Shown: piece after piece, positions 1 through 11,897 of the stretch
Layout of the letters: every line of letters starts with the position of its first letter
Position numbering within the stretch: the first letter of the stretch is position 1
From: Hippasteria phrygiana
Taxonomy: Eukaryota; Echinodermata; Asteroidea; Valvatida; Goniasteridae
Length of the DNA stretch: 64,000 nt
Direction: 5' to 3'
NCBI GenBank assembly: GCA_037893225.1
Contig: JAZGUH010000023.1
Span: 446,501 to 510,500, forward strand
Program-made: the position numbers and the translations under genes
Notes under the pieces: generated by a model
Told to the model about the DNA's origin: nothing
Databases searched by the model: none
Seen by the model: only the letters and a program-made list of their open reading frames with translations

Positions 1-1460
1 CATAAAGTAGCCAACTGAAGGTAAATGTCGTAAAACTCCAAATACTCAACGAGCGAAGGGAAGCTTTGTCAAACCATGGTCAAACCGGCCCCCCGTTCCG
101 ATCCTGCCGCTCAATCCCGGCGGGCCCAATCCCGGTGGCCCCGATCTCATGATGCCGTGGTGACTTCCGTCATGTATTTGTTTTATTCCTCCGTTCTTCC
201 GGTAATGAAAAAAGTGACGTCATCACGATAATATCGAATATCGCGATATTTTTCTGCCGATATTTCGGTATCAAAATAAATGGATATCGAACAGCCTTAC
301 TCCAAGCTCCTGCCCCTGCCTTGATGCTGCCATCCAGTTCCACCTTGGGCAACGGCCTGCCACCTGGACGAGGCCTCGTGATAGTCCCCGGCTCACCTGG
401 CTTAACCCTAACCCTTCAGGGCATGTTTGCTGGAACCCTGCCAGACGCATCAGATTGCATACTTTGTCACATTGACTTGTGTGAAGGGTCCAGCAACTTG
501 GAGCTGTCAGCACAGATGCACTGTGCTGTGCCTGGCAGGGTTAGGGTTAAGCAGGTTGCTGATGCTGCGCAGCTGTCACCAAACGAGTGCTGGTCTCTCT
601 TACCCTTGACTGGGAAGGTCGGAGGTCACTACAACCCGTATGATGGTCAATTGCAGCAGTAGTATTAGTAGTAAATCACACAAAAAAATCAGTATCATTT
701 TGCCTACAGTCTCCTCTTTGAATCAAAAGATTACTCACCCAGATTGGGTCACGGATTACCTATCTAAATCAAGTCCAAACTGTCTATGTCAAAGTTAGTG
801 TTAGATTGGTATGTTCACTAGCGACTGCCTTATAGCAGTGGGAGTATTCAGAGATTTCCAAATTAGGGTTGGAGCCATTAAAATTGGGTAGGCAAGGTAT
901 TCTGGAAGCAGAACTTTTTTTATTTTTTTGCCTCACAAGGGCGTTTACAAAAACCCCTAGAGGATTTTGGAGGATACATGCAGCTTGAACACTTTGAAAT
1001 CAGAGGATGTTGGAGGATTCAGGTTACTTGCAGGAAAAATGGTGGACGGAGTTAAGGTTAATACAAGAAAATCTGAACACGACCTTTACATTTCTCGGCA
1101 GACGATTGGGATGTGGCAGGACTAATCGGTGAACGCTGTTGATGGTAGCGACGAGGATGATAACATGGGAATGAGTCTCATGCAGTGTGATGCGCGGTAC
1201 AATCGGTGCATCCTGCAGACGGATTCTAACAGCGTTCCCTGAAAGGTTATGGTCGAGCGACACCTCAAAGAGTTCCAGAATATCCCGATTAGTCCTCCTG
1301 CAATGAAATGTATTTAAGCCCAGGGTCAAAGGTCATGGAGCTGCTTAGCACAAAATATTGCTAAGCAGATTTTCCTGCTGAGCAGACATCAGTTGGGAAC
1401 CAGTCACAGGAAATGCACTTCACATGCAATTTTGGCTGGTAACTGGTTCTTTCTATGGGA
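1..1460. other. Non-coding, no gene recognised
   Basis: I see no convincing gene. Short open frames here lack recognisable domains and flanking splice sites. The one structured item is an inverted pair of telomere-like CCCTAA motifs near 390-556, listed separately. Confidence 0.5.
388..557. repeat. Short inverted repeat with CCCTAA-like arms
   Basis: The left arm near 390-413 reads CTGGCTTAACCCTAACCC and an approximate reverse complement lies near 535-556 (GGGTTAGGGTTAAGCAGG). About 120 bp separates the arms. It could be a small MITE; no target duplication was identified. Confidence 0.4.
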
Positions 1461-1836
1461 GGAGTGGTTAATCTGTGGTCGGGCCAGGCCTTTGAAAAGC
1501 CCAGCCATGCCCGGGCCTTCAGGCTTTTACTCTTGCTATTGTGAGCCAAAAATCATAGAGCATCAACTAATCAATAAAGCCCCGCCTCTGCCAGGCCAGG
1601 CCAGGCCTGGTTGTAGCCCCTCCCACACTAATCTGTACCCATTCAGGGCAGGATCAAAAGATGCCTCAGCTGTCAGTCACGTCTGGGTGAACAATGGGAG
1701 CCGGCTGGACTCCAGAATTAATGGACAGTTTATTGTGTACAATCAGGGGATTATAGAAGCCCGAAGGCCCAGGCTTTCCAGGGGCTTGGCCAGGCTTTTC
1801 AACGGCCTGGCCCAACCACAGATTAACCACTCCACC
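1461..1836. mobile_element. Foldback (long inverted-repeat) MITE
   Basis: The left arm starts GGAGTGGTTAATCTGTGGT at 1461 and the right arm ends ACCACAGATTAACCACTCC at about 1833. The arms are each roughly 65-75 bp and rich in GCCAGGCC and GGCCTGG words, around a loop of about 230 bp. An open frame spans it on the plus strand but looks accidental. The superfamily is unknown because no clear target duplication is visible. Confidence 0.65.
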
Positions 1837-4105
1837 CTTAAATCAATTTCATGCTCAGCAAAATGTTCTGCTCTAAAGACATTGGCATCAGGACTGACCC
1901 CTCATCTGCTATGCTTTAGTGAGCACACACTGACTACCCACTATCTTAGGATCCAGCCACAGAATCTTCCGCCTTAACGGTTCACCGAGCTAATCCCCCA
2001 GCACTGGATCCCAGCACCAGTACAGTCCAGCAGTCTCCTGATAACGAACAGAGCATGCTGTTCGAAACGTCGAGTTAAAACAAACCGGTTCTTCTCAGAA
2101 CCACACAACTCAAGAGATCAATTTCACTGATGATACCGCAAACCCTATTTACTTTGTTTACTGTACTTAGGACTTGTAATATTTTTTTGAGAAGTGACTT
2201 TTCTGAAAGATTTGATATCCCACAAAAGAAATCCAATTTCCAAACATCTGAAATCAAAAATCTAAAATCCCAAATCAAAGATGTGGCATTAAAAAAATCC
2301 AAATTTGAAATCACAAATCATCTTGAACCAGCAAAAATGTTGCACTGTAAAGTAAATGGCACATTCTTTGTACTGCAACAAACTTTGAGACAGATCAAAG
2401 TCTGATTAGGCCAAGTTAAAAAACATGTATGCAGGTTTTTTCTTAAAGGAAGGAGAGGCTTTTTGTTTTTCATTTTTAAGATGGCCGCCATTCCTATATA
2501 AATTTTTGACAACCATAGCTTTTTTTTAAACTGTTCCAAGACACACAAATGAAAGAGACATGTTGGACAATGGAATTGAACATGTTTACAGTGGTTTTAA
2601 TAGTTTTAGTATGCTAGTATATTATTTTCCAATAAATCGGTAGACATTTTGGAGGTTTTAATTACCTCATTTTCCACTGGTAAATTTTTTAAAATCCAGG
2701 CGGCCCCTAAAAAGGAAGCAGACGGGTACGATAAACCTGTTTTTTGTTTTGCCTTATGCCAGGGAAGTTTGTGTCTAATTTTACCCTCTGTAATTATCGC
2801 AACTCCCTCCTTACCAGTATATAAATCGGTTGCGGGTATTTGAGGTAACACCGCCGCTGTTTCGATATGAATATCCTCCAGCACAATCAGGCAGGTTTAC
2901 ATCTTGAAGAACCCCTTGCGAAGCTCCTGTGGATATTCACATTTAATACTGTCTTTATTAGTTCACATTTTGACATTTATTTTCTAAAGAGAATGTAATG
3001 TTCACATATAAAGTCAAGCTTTTTAAATGAAAGTTTCCTCAGACGTTGTCAGATGTGGATGGGCTATTTCAATAAATCTTTTCGATGTTTTCAAAGCATC
3101 ATGGGAACAGCATTAGCCCTTGCTGGCATAAGAAGAGCCAGCACATTAGAACAGACGTGGTTGGTCGCATTGGTCACATGTTGGTTGTCATGGTTGCAAA
3201 AATCCTCTTCTGATTGGCTAATAATGTGACATTATTAGCTGTTATCTAGAGAGTTGCATTCATCAGTAACTGGTACCCCGAGAGGGATTCCCTAATTTAT
3301 TTTTTATTGCTATTTAAAATTGATTTTTTCTGGTTATTATTTTTCTTATGTTCCATGCAAAGATATGTGAAGAGTATCGCTCAACTCATGACAGATATTT
3401 AGCATAAAATCAGTCAATTGGACTGGTTCAAAGTGCCATAGGTTTGTGTATAAATTACATGGTTTGTTTGGCCTCCAAACCCACAATGCATTGAGAATGT
3501 CAAAAAGGTGTATTTGACAATTTGTGTTGTCATGTCTAGGCTAGCTAGACCATTCTCTTGGTCAGAGGTCACTGGGTATTGTTTTTTTTCTCTGATTGGT
3601 CAGTGGTGGCTGTTACCTGATTGCACCCTCTGGACTCAAAGGGAATGAATAGTGTTGTGCCGGTCAATGGGGAAAAACTAAATTATTGTCCTAACAATTA
3701 GGCCTACACCTTTTCATGAAATATTTCCAAATTTCAGTTTTATGCAGTAAAAATATCTCCCACGTTCCTACCCCCAAAAATTGTGTTCATTTTTTATTAC
3801 TGTAAAAAAATGGACAAAACACGTAATTCCCTGTACAAATTGAATGAAGGGCTTCCCCTTTGCCCGACGCCAAGTGCAATTGGTGGAACAGCCTCCGACC
3901 AAGAGAATGTCCATGTAATGGACTGGAGGAAGGAACACAGACGTTTGTGTTTCTTTGTCATCACTTATTTTCACTTAATATGACTTAAAAACTACCAAAA
4001 AGTGTAAATCTGATGAAGAAACACGAATTTAGGAGAGAACATTTTTCAACTTATTCTTTGAAAATACTTTGACTTTTTCTGTCATGGCCCATAACGTTAG
4101 ACTTT
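1837..4105. other. AT-rich non-coding stretch
   Basis: No gene, RNA or complete element is recognised. A GTTCGAAACGTCG-type motif near 2060, the kind often seen at the edges of dispersed repeats, suggests old repeat sequence. Open frames here are short, without domains. Confidence 0.45.
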
Positions 4106-5120
4106 GTGCACGAGTAGTCCGAGTAACTTGGACCCTTTATCGCCTTTTTAAACATTTTGACATTTTGGCGATAGTAGGGTCCAAGTACGCGTACGACAAT
4201 TTTCTATTCATGAATTAAATACGTCTAAAATCCCAACAAAAACATCAGAATTTAACCTTACAACGGCCACCAAAATACTAGATACGCCACCATCTGAACA
4301 AGTGGAGTTCCATGATCAGATAAAAGGTACCAAGGTGAAATTTACCGTTTAATTCCCAGAGACCCCCGCAGAACATGTCTTTTCGCTGTCTCGTGACCCC
4401 TCAACCTTGCATGACGTCACCCTGATGCGCAGCACCCGCATGCACCGCGTGACAACCTGTTTATGCCGGCGACTGTTTCGTGAGTGGTACAACGGTCGCG
4501 TCGGTCCGATTGGAGGCTGCACGCGCGTGGGACTCGTTCTGTTTTGTATTGTCCTGTTGCGTTTTATTATTGGGGGCGGGTGTAATTTTGTTAAGGAAGA
4601 TCAAACTGCTTGATCTTAATTTAATTACAAGTATCTGGTGTATCTGCCCATCTGCCTGAGATTTAACATGAAATTAAAGCACATCTAATTTTCCTTTTTT
4701 TTTGGGGGGGGGGTGTTTACAATTTATATTTATTGATTGATTTTGTTTTTTGGGGGGGGGTGTGAAATAATGAAACCATGAAGGAATTACAACCTGAGGG
4801 AACGTAAATAAGTCAACGAACAATTGATGGACTGAAAGGAAAATATGCATTATACATGGTTACATTTAAATCAAGCTCATGTTCTGCGGGGGTCTCTTAT
4901 CTTAGTCTAAGAATTAAACGGTAAATTTCACTTTATATTTAGATGGTAGGCCTAAGTAAACCTTGGTACCTTCATCTGATCATGGAACTCCACTTGTTTA
5001 GATGGTGGCGTATTTTGGTGGCAGTTGTAAGGTTGAATTCTGATGTTTTTGTTTGGATTTTAGACGTATTTAATTAATGAATAGAAAATCGTCGTACGCG
5101 GACTAACGTTAGTGCACGAG
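4106..5120. mobile_element. Large foldback transposon with 9-bp flanking duplication
   Basis: The sequence from 4115 (TAGTCCG) is mirrored by the sequence ending near 5105 (CGGACTA). Arms of about 200 bp (roughly 4183-4385 and 4877-5100) are close reverse complements, sharing blocks such as AATTAAATACGTCTAAAATC. GTGCACGAG occurs at 4106-4114 and again at 5112-5120, consistent with a 9-bp target duplication as in Mutator-like elements. The left arm holds an extra hairpin (about 4115-4190) whose motifs (TAGTCC, a GGACC block, TTTATCGC, GGCGATAGT) resemble the MITE at 21484-21611. No transposase is seen, so it is non-autonomous. Confidence 0.65.
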
Positions 5121-6537
5121 CATGACGAGGTATACAAAATTACAAGCGATGTCCGGATATGGAACTCTTTTCCTTCTTTCTTTCTTTCTTTCTTTCTACA
5201 ATTCAATCAATGCCCTTTGTTGGACTGTTCTTCTACTGATAAATCGTCTGGAATCTTTACGAACCTGTGCTGACCGTAAGTTCCTTGCAACGGAGAAATT
5301 CCCCACGTAAAAGCGTAACCTCGTGAAAGCTACTGGGTTCCGCCATTTTGATGCGCGCCAAACAATTTCAACGACAATTTCATGTCTCGTTTGCTGTTGA
5401 ACAGCTGTCAGCCGTTAACCTTCCCTCGAGTATAGTGGGTGCACCACACTAATTCCAGCTCCATTGACAACAGTGTAAAATCAACAAAGTTCAGGGCCCA
5501 ATAATTCCTGTACCCCAGCATCACTGGGGTCTACACAAACAAATGCCACTGATTGTCTGATCTTTTGTCTGTCCATTTCTTTTCTATTTTTGGGGGGTTA
5601 ACCAATTACATTTTTAATTATTGACACAAAACAAACCCACCTCCAAAAAGTCCTATTTCCCAAGCCGATCAACAGCCATTTTTAACATGGCATCCCTCCA
5701 CTTTCTCGGGCAAATAGGACCCATTTTTCAACAGTAATTTTATCAAGTCTGCACACAGATGGAAGCCCAGAAACCAGGGAGTTGATGCTGGGCTATGTTT
5801 ACACAATCCCACAATTTTTGGAGGCACAAACTCTCCTTTTTCTCCATTCACTAGCACAGAGCCGTTGGGGGAGCCACAGCATACAGCCAACAGCGCCACC
5901 ACAAAGATATACGCATCGCTGATTGGCCAGCAATAAAAATCTACACGATGACGTCTGTCTTTATATATAACTATATGGTCAAATCCAACTGACTCCCAAG
6001 AGCAAGTTCGGTTGGGCGCGCGACTAGAGTGACTAGACTTAACCATAGTCGATCTAGATGTCACCCGAACGCTGCGCGGTTTGACTAGCTAGTGCAACTG
6101 GATCAACCATGGAGGAATGGATCAACCTAGCTCCGGACCATGGTTTCTCTAGTCACTCGCGAGTTACGTCACGGTTTCAAGATGGAGGATAGGTAAACTG
6201 GGCAAGTTTTGCAAACGTTTACGATAATTTGTTGGTTTTGTCCAATGATAATAACTCTTTGCAATAAGATAATGAATTATTTATTGCACCAGAAATGACA
6301 TGCAAACATTTGCTTCGTTAACAACGAGCAGACGACATTCTTTGCAGTTTGTTGTTGCTGTACACTAACTAGATTTGACGTAGTCGATCGACTAGATGCG
6401 TTCGAGTGAAGGACAGACCACGCATGCGTTTTTTAAATAGCAAATTGACAAAAAGGACTAGGTCAGCAGCACCCGAACTACGCCGAAGAAGGCATGCTAA
6501 AAATCGTGAACAAATACCGTTTCGCAATGTCAGTGTA
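5121..6537. other. Non-coding stretch with (TTTC)n microsatellite
   Basis: A TTTC microsatellite lies at about 5171-5197. A 131-codon open frame on the minus strand (5669-6064) has no recognisable domain, no signal of homology and no convincing splice context, so I do not call it a gene. Nothing else is supported. Confidence 0.4.
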
Positions 6538-6710
6538 TTACTATTATTATTATTATTATTATCTTTGTTTTACCAGGGTGACCCATTCACATAAACTTGT
6601 GGTCTTCCATGGGGCCCTGGGAAATATAATTAAAATACATATTTCAAATATACTATTAAAAATGTACACCAGACATAAAATGGTAAAACAACAAAACACG
6701 AACAGAAAGG

Positions 6711-7673
6711 TTAAAGGAACCATGCTTCTCAAATTTGCCGGATAGCATTTTATTTCATAAATACATTCATTTATATGTATTAAATGTGAATTAAAAGCCA
6801 AACTGGTTCAAGTGAAGTTTTAGTGTGATTATTTGCCGCCCAAAAATTGCCCCCCCTTTTTGGAATTTGTTGAGACTCAAATTGAGGGCGCTGTTCGTGA
6901 CGTAGATCGAGGCACCGAAATTCATGAATGGACTCGATAGTCTGGACCCGGCCCGTATACACACACACTAGGTCTACACGTGCAATTTCGTACATTGTAA
7001 GTTGCAACAACTATACATCGAACTTACCCTGATTTTCTCCCTTTTAGCGACAGCTCCTCGGGGAATGGGCCGTTTAACTGCTTTCGCCTGTACCTTACCC
7101 ACATCTGGGAAGATGTTGGAATGGCAGTGGACTTGAGCATATTTTTAATGGCCATCCCAAAGGAGTTGAAAATACCAGTATCAAAACACGACGGCTCAAA
7201 GTGGTCGCTACATAACGCTGAGAAGCTGCTGGGACCGGACCACTTCGCTCTTGTCACCTTCACTTTCGCCGTCCAAATTCTCCGATATTTCGCATCAGTT
7301 GGAAATAAATAAAGGCTTACTCCATCCTTCGTTGTTTTGCTGCATCCAGCAGCCACACACCTTGTCGGCATGGCCGAAAAACGCTATCTTTTGCTTAGAT
7401 TTTGGACGAAGAATGTACACTCAATTTACGCGTGATGAATGGTGCTGGCTCGAGCAGAATATGTAATGTTCCTCGATCTACGTCACTCACTTATGTTAAT
7501 GAGGGTCCCACTCAGGGGGCGGAGTAGCTTGGACAAACATTTTCAAAAAATGTTTTTTCATATTTAATCTGGGAAATAATTGACTCTGGTAACAAAATAT
7601 CATTGTCAAGATAATACTTTATTGTTTTAAGCAGGAATAATGCAATGTAAATCCTATATCATGGTTCCTTTAA
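6711..7673 (-). mobile_element. TTAA-flanked DNA transposon with THAP exon (Kolobok-like), nested in LINE
   Basis: The terminal inverted repeat is AGGAACCATG at 6715 and CATGGTTCCT ending at 7669, bounded by TTAA at 6711-6714 and 7670-7673. The body is 955 bp, too short for a full transposase. Its only coding content is a THAP zinc-finger exon on the minus strand. TTAA target duplications plus THAP-bearing proteins are the published hallmarks of the Kolobok superfamily; assignment here rests on that combination and is inferred. It sits inside the 3' UTR of the LINE, so it is younger than that insertion. Confidence 0.7.
7028..7371 (-). CDS. THAP zinc-finger exon within a transposon
   Basis: A true ATG at 7371 opens a frame starting MPTRCVAAGC. 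The C2CH THAP pattern is visible: Cys5, Cys10, then a downstream Cys and His in ALCSDHF. LFPTDAKYRRIW and RAKWSGPSSFSALC correspond to the conserved core of the domain, a sequence-specific DNA-binding module. The exon ends with a good donor (AGG followed by GTAAGTT, 7021-7027), so this is probably a first coding exon. No downstream catalytic exon fits inside the 955-bp element, so any product would be a truncated DNA-binding protein. Confidence 0.7.
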
Positions 7674-7910
7674 AACAATAATATACAGAAATATAATATA
7701 AAAAAAAATAAAAAAATAGGTAAATTACCATCAAAGTACACATAAATACATACGGGAATCCGAATAAAACTAATAAAACTAATTTCAAAATCCGTCAAAA
7801 ATTAATAAAGGTTTCGATTTGTAATAGTTAACATAATACAAATAGAATTATATAAATAAAACTGGGTGGGTTTATACAAATAAAAATTAAAACGGCGAAA
7901 GATAAAATAA

Positions 7911-9068
7911 TTAAGAAGCAGAAGCTAAAAGACTTGTCTTCAGAAGTGATTTAAAATGTGATAGAGATGGCGCCGAACGAATTTTAGTACTTAGGGTATT
8001 CCATATTCTGGTGCAATTAATGATTGGACTGTGTTTGTAGCACTCCGTTTTGTACTTTGGGATAATCAAATTATTAGCAGTAGCTCCTCTAGTATTGTAA
8101 TCGTGTGCATCTGAAAGTTTTGTTACATTATTGGTTAAATACGACGGCGCAAGTCCACAAGTACATTTAAACATAAAAACTGCCTTTAAGTAAAACAATC
8201 GTTCATGTAATGGCAACCATCCTAATTCTTTAAAAAGTTCACTTGATGGAGTGTCAAAACCCTTAGACAAGATTAAACGGGCTGCATACTTCTGTAACTT
8301 AATTAATTTATCATTGTGCATCTGATACCTATCCGACCATATTTGTGAGCAGTAGTCGAAGTGTGGTAAAACGAAAGCATTATACATTGTTTTTAGTACA
8401 TTAAATGGAATACATGGTTTTGCGCGTCTCAAGATTGCAAGTTTTGTCCGTACCGTCTTGACAACATGATCGACATGGTCAGTCCATTTTAACTCTTCAT
8501 CAATTAATACGCCAAGGCATTTGATACTCTTGACCCGTTTAATTAAACACTGGTTAACTGACACTGTAATTTCTCTCGAATTCTTCAATTTTGCCTTTGT
8601 CCCTATGATCATAACATTCGTTTTATCAAAATTTAGCACAAGTCTATTATTCTCTAACCATCTGCTTATTTGGTCTGTCGCAACAGATAATTTGTTTGCA
8701 ACTTCATTCGCCGTTTTGCCGCTGACAGTAACAGTAGTGTCATCGGCAAACATGTCTACTATACCATCAGTAACTGCAGACGGCATGAAATTCACATATA
8801 TAGAGCATAATAGCGGACCTAGAATTGAGCCTTGTGGAACTCCGCTAACAACCTTTAATCGATCAGATAAAACCTTTTTAAAACAGACCCTTTGAGTCCG
8901 GTCTGACAAGTAGCTGGAGAACCAATTCAGTGTACGATTTGAGCAGCCAAGTGCTTTCAATTTTATGAGAAGAATATTATGGTCAATTGTATCAAATGCC
9001 TTCCTTAGGTCAATAAAAGCCACTCCAAAGTTGACCGTTTTCAATATTACTACTCCATTGATTGACAA
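7911..9068 (-). pseudogene. LINE reverse transcriptase fragment
   Basis: This 385-codon frame carries RT blocks in order: AFIDLRKAFDTIDH (palm motif A), SGVPQGSILGPLL, then FADDTT, the catalytic YxDD-type box with Phe in place of Tyr/Ala. A thumb-like region with FKELGWLPLHERL and a C-terminal tail follow, as is typical of CR1/L2/Jockey polymerases. The N-terminal RT part is in other frames just to the right, so the polymerase is broken and no functional product is expected. The apparent start is a within-domain position, not a true initiation site. Confidence 0.85.
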
Positions 9069-9569
9069 GTTTAGCTAAAATGGTTGTTGTAGAGTGCAAA
9101 GGTCGAAAGCCGGATTGATTAGCATGCATAAGTTCATTGTCATTAATATATGCATATAGCTGATCATAGACAGATTTTTCCAAAATTTTACTGATAACTT
9201 TGGGAGGATAGAGATTGGTCGGTAATTGCCTACATCAGACTTTTCCCCAGTTTTGTATACCGGTATGACCTTTGCACTAGAGGTACCAGACCGCATTGAA
9301 AAGACCGGTTAACCAGTTTAGTTAATGACTCGAGAATAGCTGGCGGAGCAATTTTTAGAAGGCGACAACTGACATCGTCGTCCCCAGTAGCCTTATTTAC
9401 ACTCATATTGTTTATAACCTTAACAACATAATTTTCCGAAACAGTTTGAATTTCAAAGGCATTTTGGACGCTATCATTCTCGTTGGCATTGATGTACCGG
9501 ATTGACAAATCGGAAGGGTTGATCTGAAGAGTTCAGGAGACGGTAAAAATACGAGGGCCACGAGGGCAC

Positions 9570-9773
9570 AATTGCAGAATACCCCGCCACTCGTATCTCC
9601 ACCTCGTATCCGGATATACGCGGGTACGGGGTCACTGTTCATTGCCCTCAATAAACTATTCACATAAAGGGGAAATGGCGCCCTCTATCGCCCCGCCACA
9701 CTCCATCCCACCTCGTATCCGCGTATCCGCGTTTTTTAGGGGGTTCTTTCGGGTGGCGGGGTATTCTGCAATT
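9570..9773. repeat. MITE-like inverted repeat, 204 bp
   Basis: AATTGCAGAATACCCCGCCAC at 9570-9590 is mirrored by GTGGCGGGGTATTCTGCAATT at 9753-9773. The interior has secondary copies of the CCCCGCCAC and CCTCGTATCCG words, suggesting further internal folding or a nested copy. It lies at the truncated 5' side of the LINE. Confidence 0.65.
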
Positions 9774-9780
9774 ACTCCTT

Positions 9781-9897
9781 CCTGATCTATATACACCATC
9801 TAATCGTATTTTTCCCCAGGAAAATCGGAATAAATTAAATTCTTCTGCGTCGTACATGTGTTTCCACGATACGATTAGATGGTGTATATAGATCAGG
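9781..9897. repeat. Hairpin element, 117 bp
   Basis: Perfect 28-bp arms begin CCTGATCTATATACACC at 9781 and end with the reverse complement at 9897, with a loop of about 61 bp. It lies directly after the 9570-9773 inverted repeat. Confidence 0.65.
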
Positions 9898-11312
9898 AAA
9901 TACATATTAATTTCAAATATTTTAAATTTATTTTTTCAATATGTATAAAATCAGCCAGTTTATCGCGAAGTTCGAGCGATGACTCGCAGGTGCCATATTC
10001 GAAATTCTATGATGCTAGATCTTGACGACAAGTACTCATACTGCACTAATCCCCGGTCCCGGCCCGGCCGATAAAATTGTTAACCTCGCGTTTGCTAATT
10101 ATTTGGACTCCCTAGCTTTGCGAATTTTGCGATCGTGGGTTCGAGTCCCACCGGAGTGATTTTTTCAAATAATCTCTCGGGACAACACTGAGTATTCAGT
10201 GTTTATAAAATACGTCGGTGAAGGGTAAAACCCAATATTGAATTTACATCATCCCGAGCCAAATTCCATCTAATGAATACATGTATTATCAAAACTGTTT
10301 TGTCGGCACTGGGCCAAGGCTATCAGATCCCCATTTTTAATCGGCCGCGCTTGTCTTTTTTTAGAGAAAATTGTCTTCATCATATTTAGTTCCCCTTCCA
10401 AACTTTCAGGCACTCGCCTGCTCAGTACGTCCGGCCGGGGGTCGAGCTTTCACAACATAAAAGCGGCCGTCTGAAGTTGTGTTTCCTGCTTTCAACCCGC
10501 ACGAACTCGTAGCTGCAAAAGTTGGTGGAGCCCAAACTGTCTCAGAAACCCCTGCTTGTGTCTGTTCCGTTGCTGTTAATATGCTTTATGCAAAATTACT
10601 TCAGGTAAGCCAAAGTTACTGCATGGTAAATTATAATCAAGCTAACCAGTCGGAACTACACTTTCACCGCAGCCAACTGTTACTGTTAAAGGTATAAGTT
10701 TTTCTAAATGATAAAAACAAAACGATTCTTGGAAAACATATTGCAATATAGATTTACTATAACTCACACGTGTACCCGGTGAGTTATACAGTAAAACTCC
10801 TAATCCTCATGCGAAATTATTCCCGTCTGACATCTTTCACTTGAAGGCCTCCAAACTCAAATTCCCACGCGATGAAACGGAAAAAACACCGTTATAACAG
10901 AACAGTATTTTCTCATTCGGAAGAAGGATATTGGTGAGCTTAAACTTTCGGGTTTGTTATTAATATTTCGGGTGCATGTATGATGAACCACACAAAATAT
11001 GAACATGTGTCACTTCACCTGCAACGCTCTTTTTTTAATTGGCCCAACTTGTCTAAACATTTTAGAGAAAATTATTTCAATCTGCCTTTGTAACACTTCA
11101 TGTTGAAAGCCTCGGTTTCCGTTCTGCCACATCGAGGCCGGATTCGGTTTGCTTGAGTTCTGAAAAACTACAGCAGTTTTTGGAAAACAAACGCACAAAA
11201 CATTTTGTGATGAAATATAATTTTTCATTTCTAAATTCTCAGTATCGCGATAGATTAAATCATGTTTTAGTCACGTCCTTCCTGTGGTTTACAGCTTTGA
11301 GATGAATCGGAA
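9898..11312. other. Non-coding stretch
   Basis: No gene recognised. It contains one tRNA-like B-box sequence (listed separately) and otherwise unstructured sequence. Confidence 0.4.
10110..10160 (+). repeat. Possible tRNA-derived SINE fragment (B box)
   Basis: GGTTCGAGTCC at 10138-10148 matches a pol III B box, with flanking bases that could pair as a T-arm. No complete cloverleaf or A box is evident, so a SINE fragment is more likely than a tRNA gene. Confidence 0.35.
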
Positions 11313-11530
11313 ATAAGCCAGTTCGGTATTTCAACTGCGCATGTGCACAATGACATTTTCCCTCGAATGACCTGCGTGACCTAACGCGCGCGTGTGAACG
11401 CAAAAGGTGGTCGCACAACGCGCACGTGTTAAGTTCAATCAGAATGGGCGTTCGCGTAACATGGCGTGGCATTACGTTAGCAATTTTATCCCGAATAACC
11501 TTTTACCTTTGAGATACCGAACTGGCTTAT
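11313..11530. mobile_element. MITE with 22-bp TIRs, dispersed copy
   Basis: ATAAGCCAGTTCGGTATT opens the element and AATACC/GATACCGAACTGGCTTAT closes it, giving a 22-bp terminal inverted repeat with one mismatch. Near-identical copies sit in intron 2 of each transporter gene (27800, 45654, 55372, 61446). The interior is rich in CpG, including GACCTAACGCGCGCGTGTGAACG-like sequence. This copy, outside the tandem array, shows it is a dispersed family. Confidence 0.75.
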
Positions 11531-11897
11531 CGTTTGCATGACACTTGTTATTACATGGTGCTTTCGAGCGTGTTACTCGTGTTATTAACACGAGGGTAAC
11601 CGAGAGTATACTCCCGCTCAGACCGAGTATACTCCTGCACCGGTGGTGTCGTCACGTGATTGTTTCTACTTAACATTTCAAGATGGCGCAAAGTACATTT
11701 CGGACTTTCCCAATGGAATTTTGTTATCTTTTTTTCGATTGTTGAACTGATCCTTGGATTATATATTGTCATAAATACGATAAATAAGGGAAAATGTTAA
11801 AATATGTTCAATACTAACCTTGACAGTTCGCGCGACGCTGTTCGAGAGTAATGCGCACGCAACATTTTCCTGTAACCGCGAGTATCTATACTATCTA

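Larger units (their letters stand above)
6538..9540 (-). mobile_element. Degenerate, 5'-truncated Jockey-group LINE (CR1/L2-like)
   Basis: A minus-strand reverse transcriptase frame (7911-9068) is preceded by further RT pieces in other frames (9075-9296, 9230-9508), so there are at least two frameshifts. The 3' UTR runs from 7910 to a terminal (ATA)n tract at 6538-6562 on this strand, preceded by GGTCACCCTGGTAAAA, the usual layout for CR1/L2-type 3' ends. The 5' side stops near 9540 at an inverted-repeat element, and endonuclease and ORF1 are missing. A TTAA-flanked DNA transposon is nested in the 3' UTR. The copy is inactive. Confidence 0.85.

Noticed and set aside
321..662. 113-codon plus-strand open frame
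   Set aside because: It spans an inverted repeat with CCCTAA arms and has no recognisable domain.
1393..1977. 194-codon plus-strand open frame
   Set aside because: It is the readthrough of a foldback element; the low-complexity GCCAGGCC arms explain the frame.
5669..6064. 131-codon minus-strand open frame
   Set aside because: No domain, no matching splice sites, mixed composition; probably chance.
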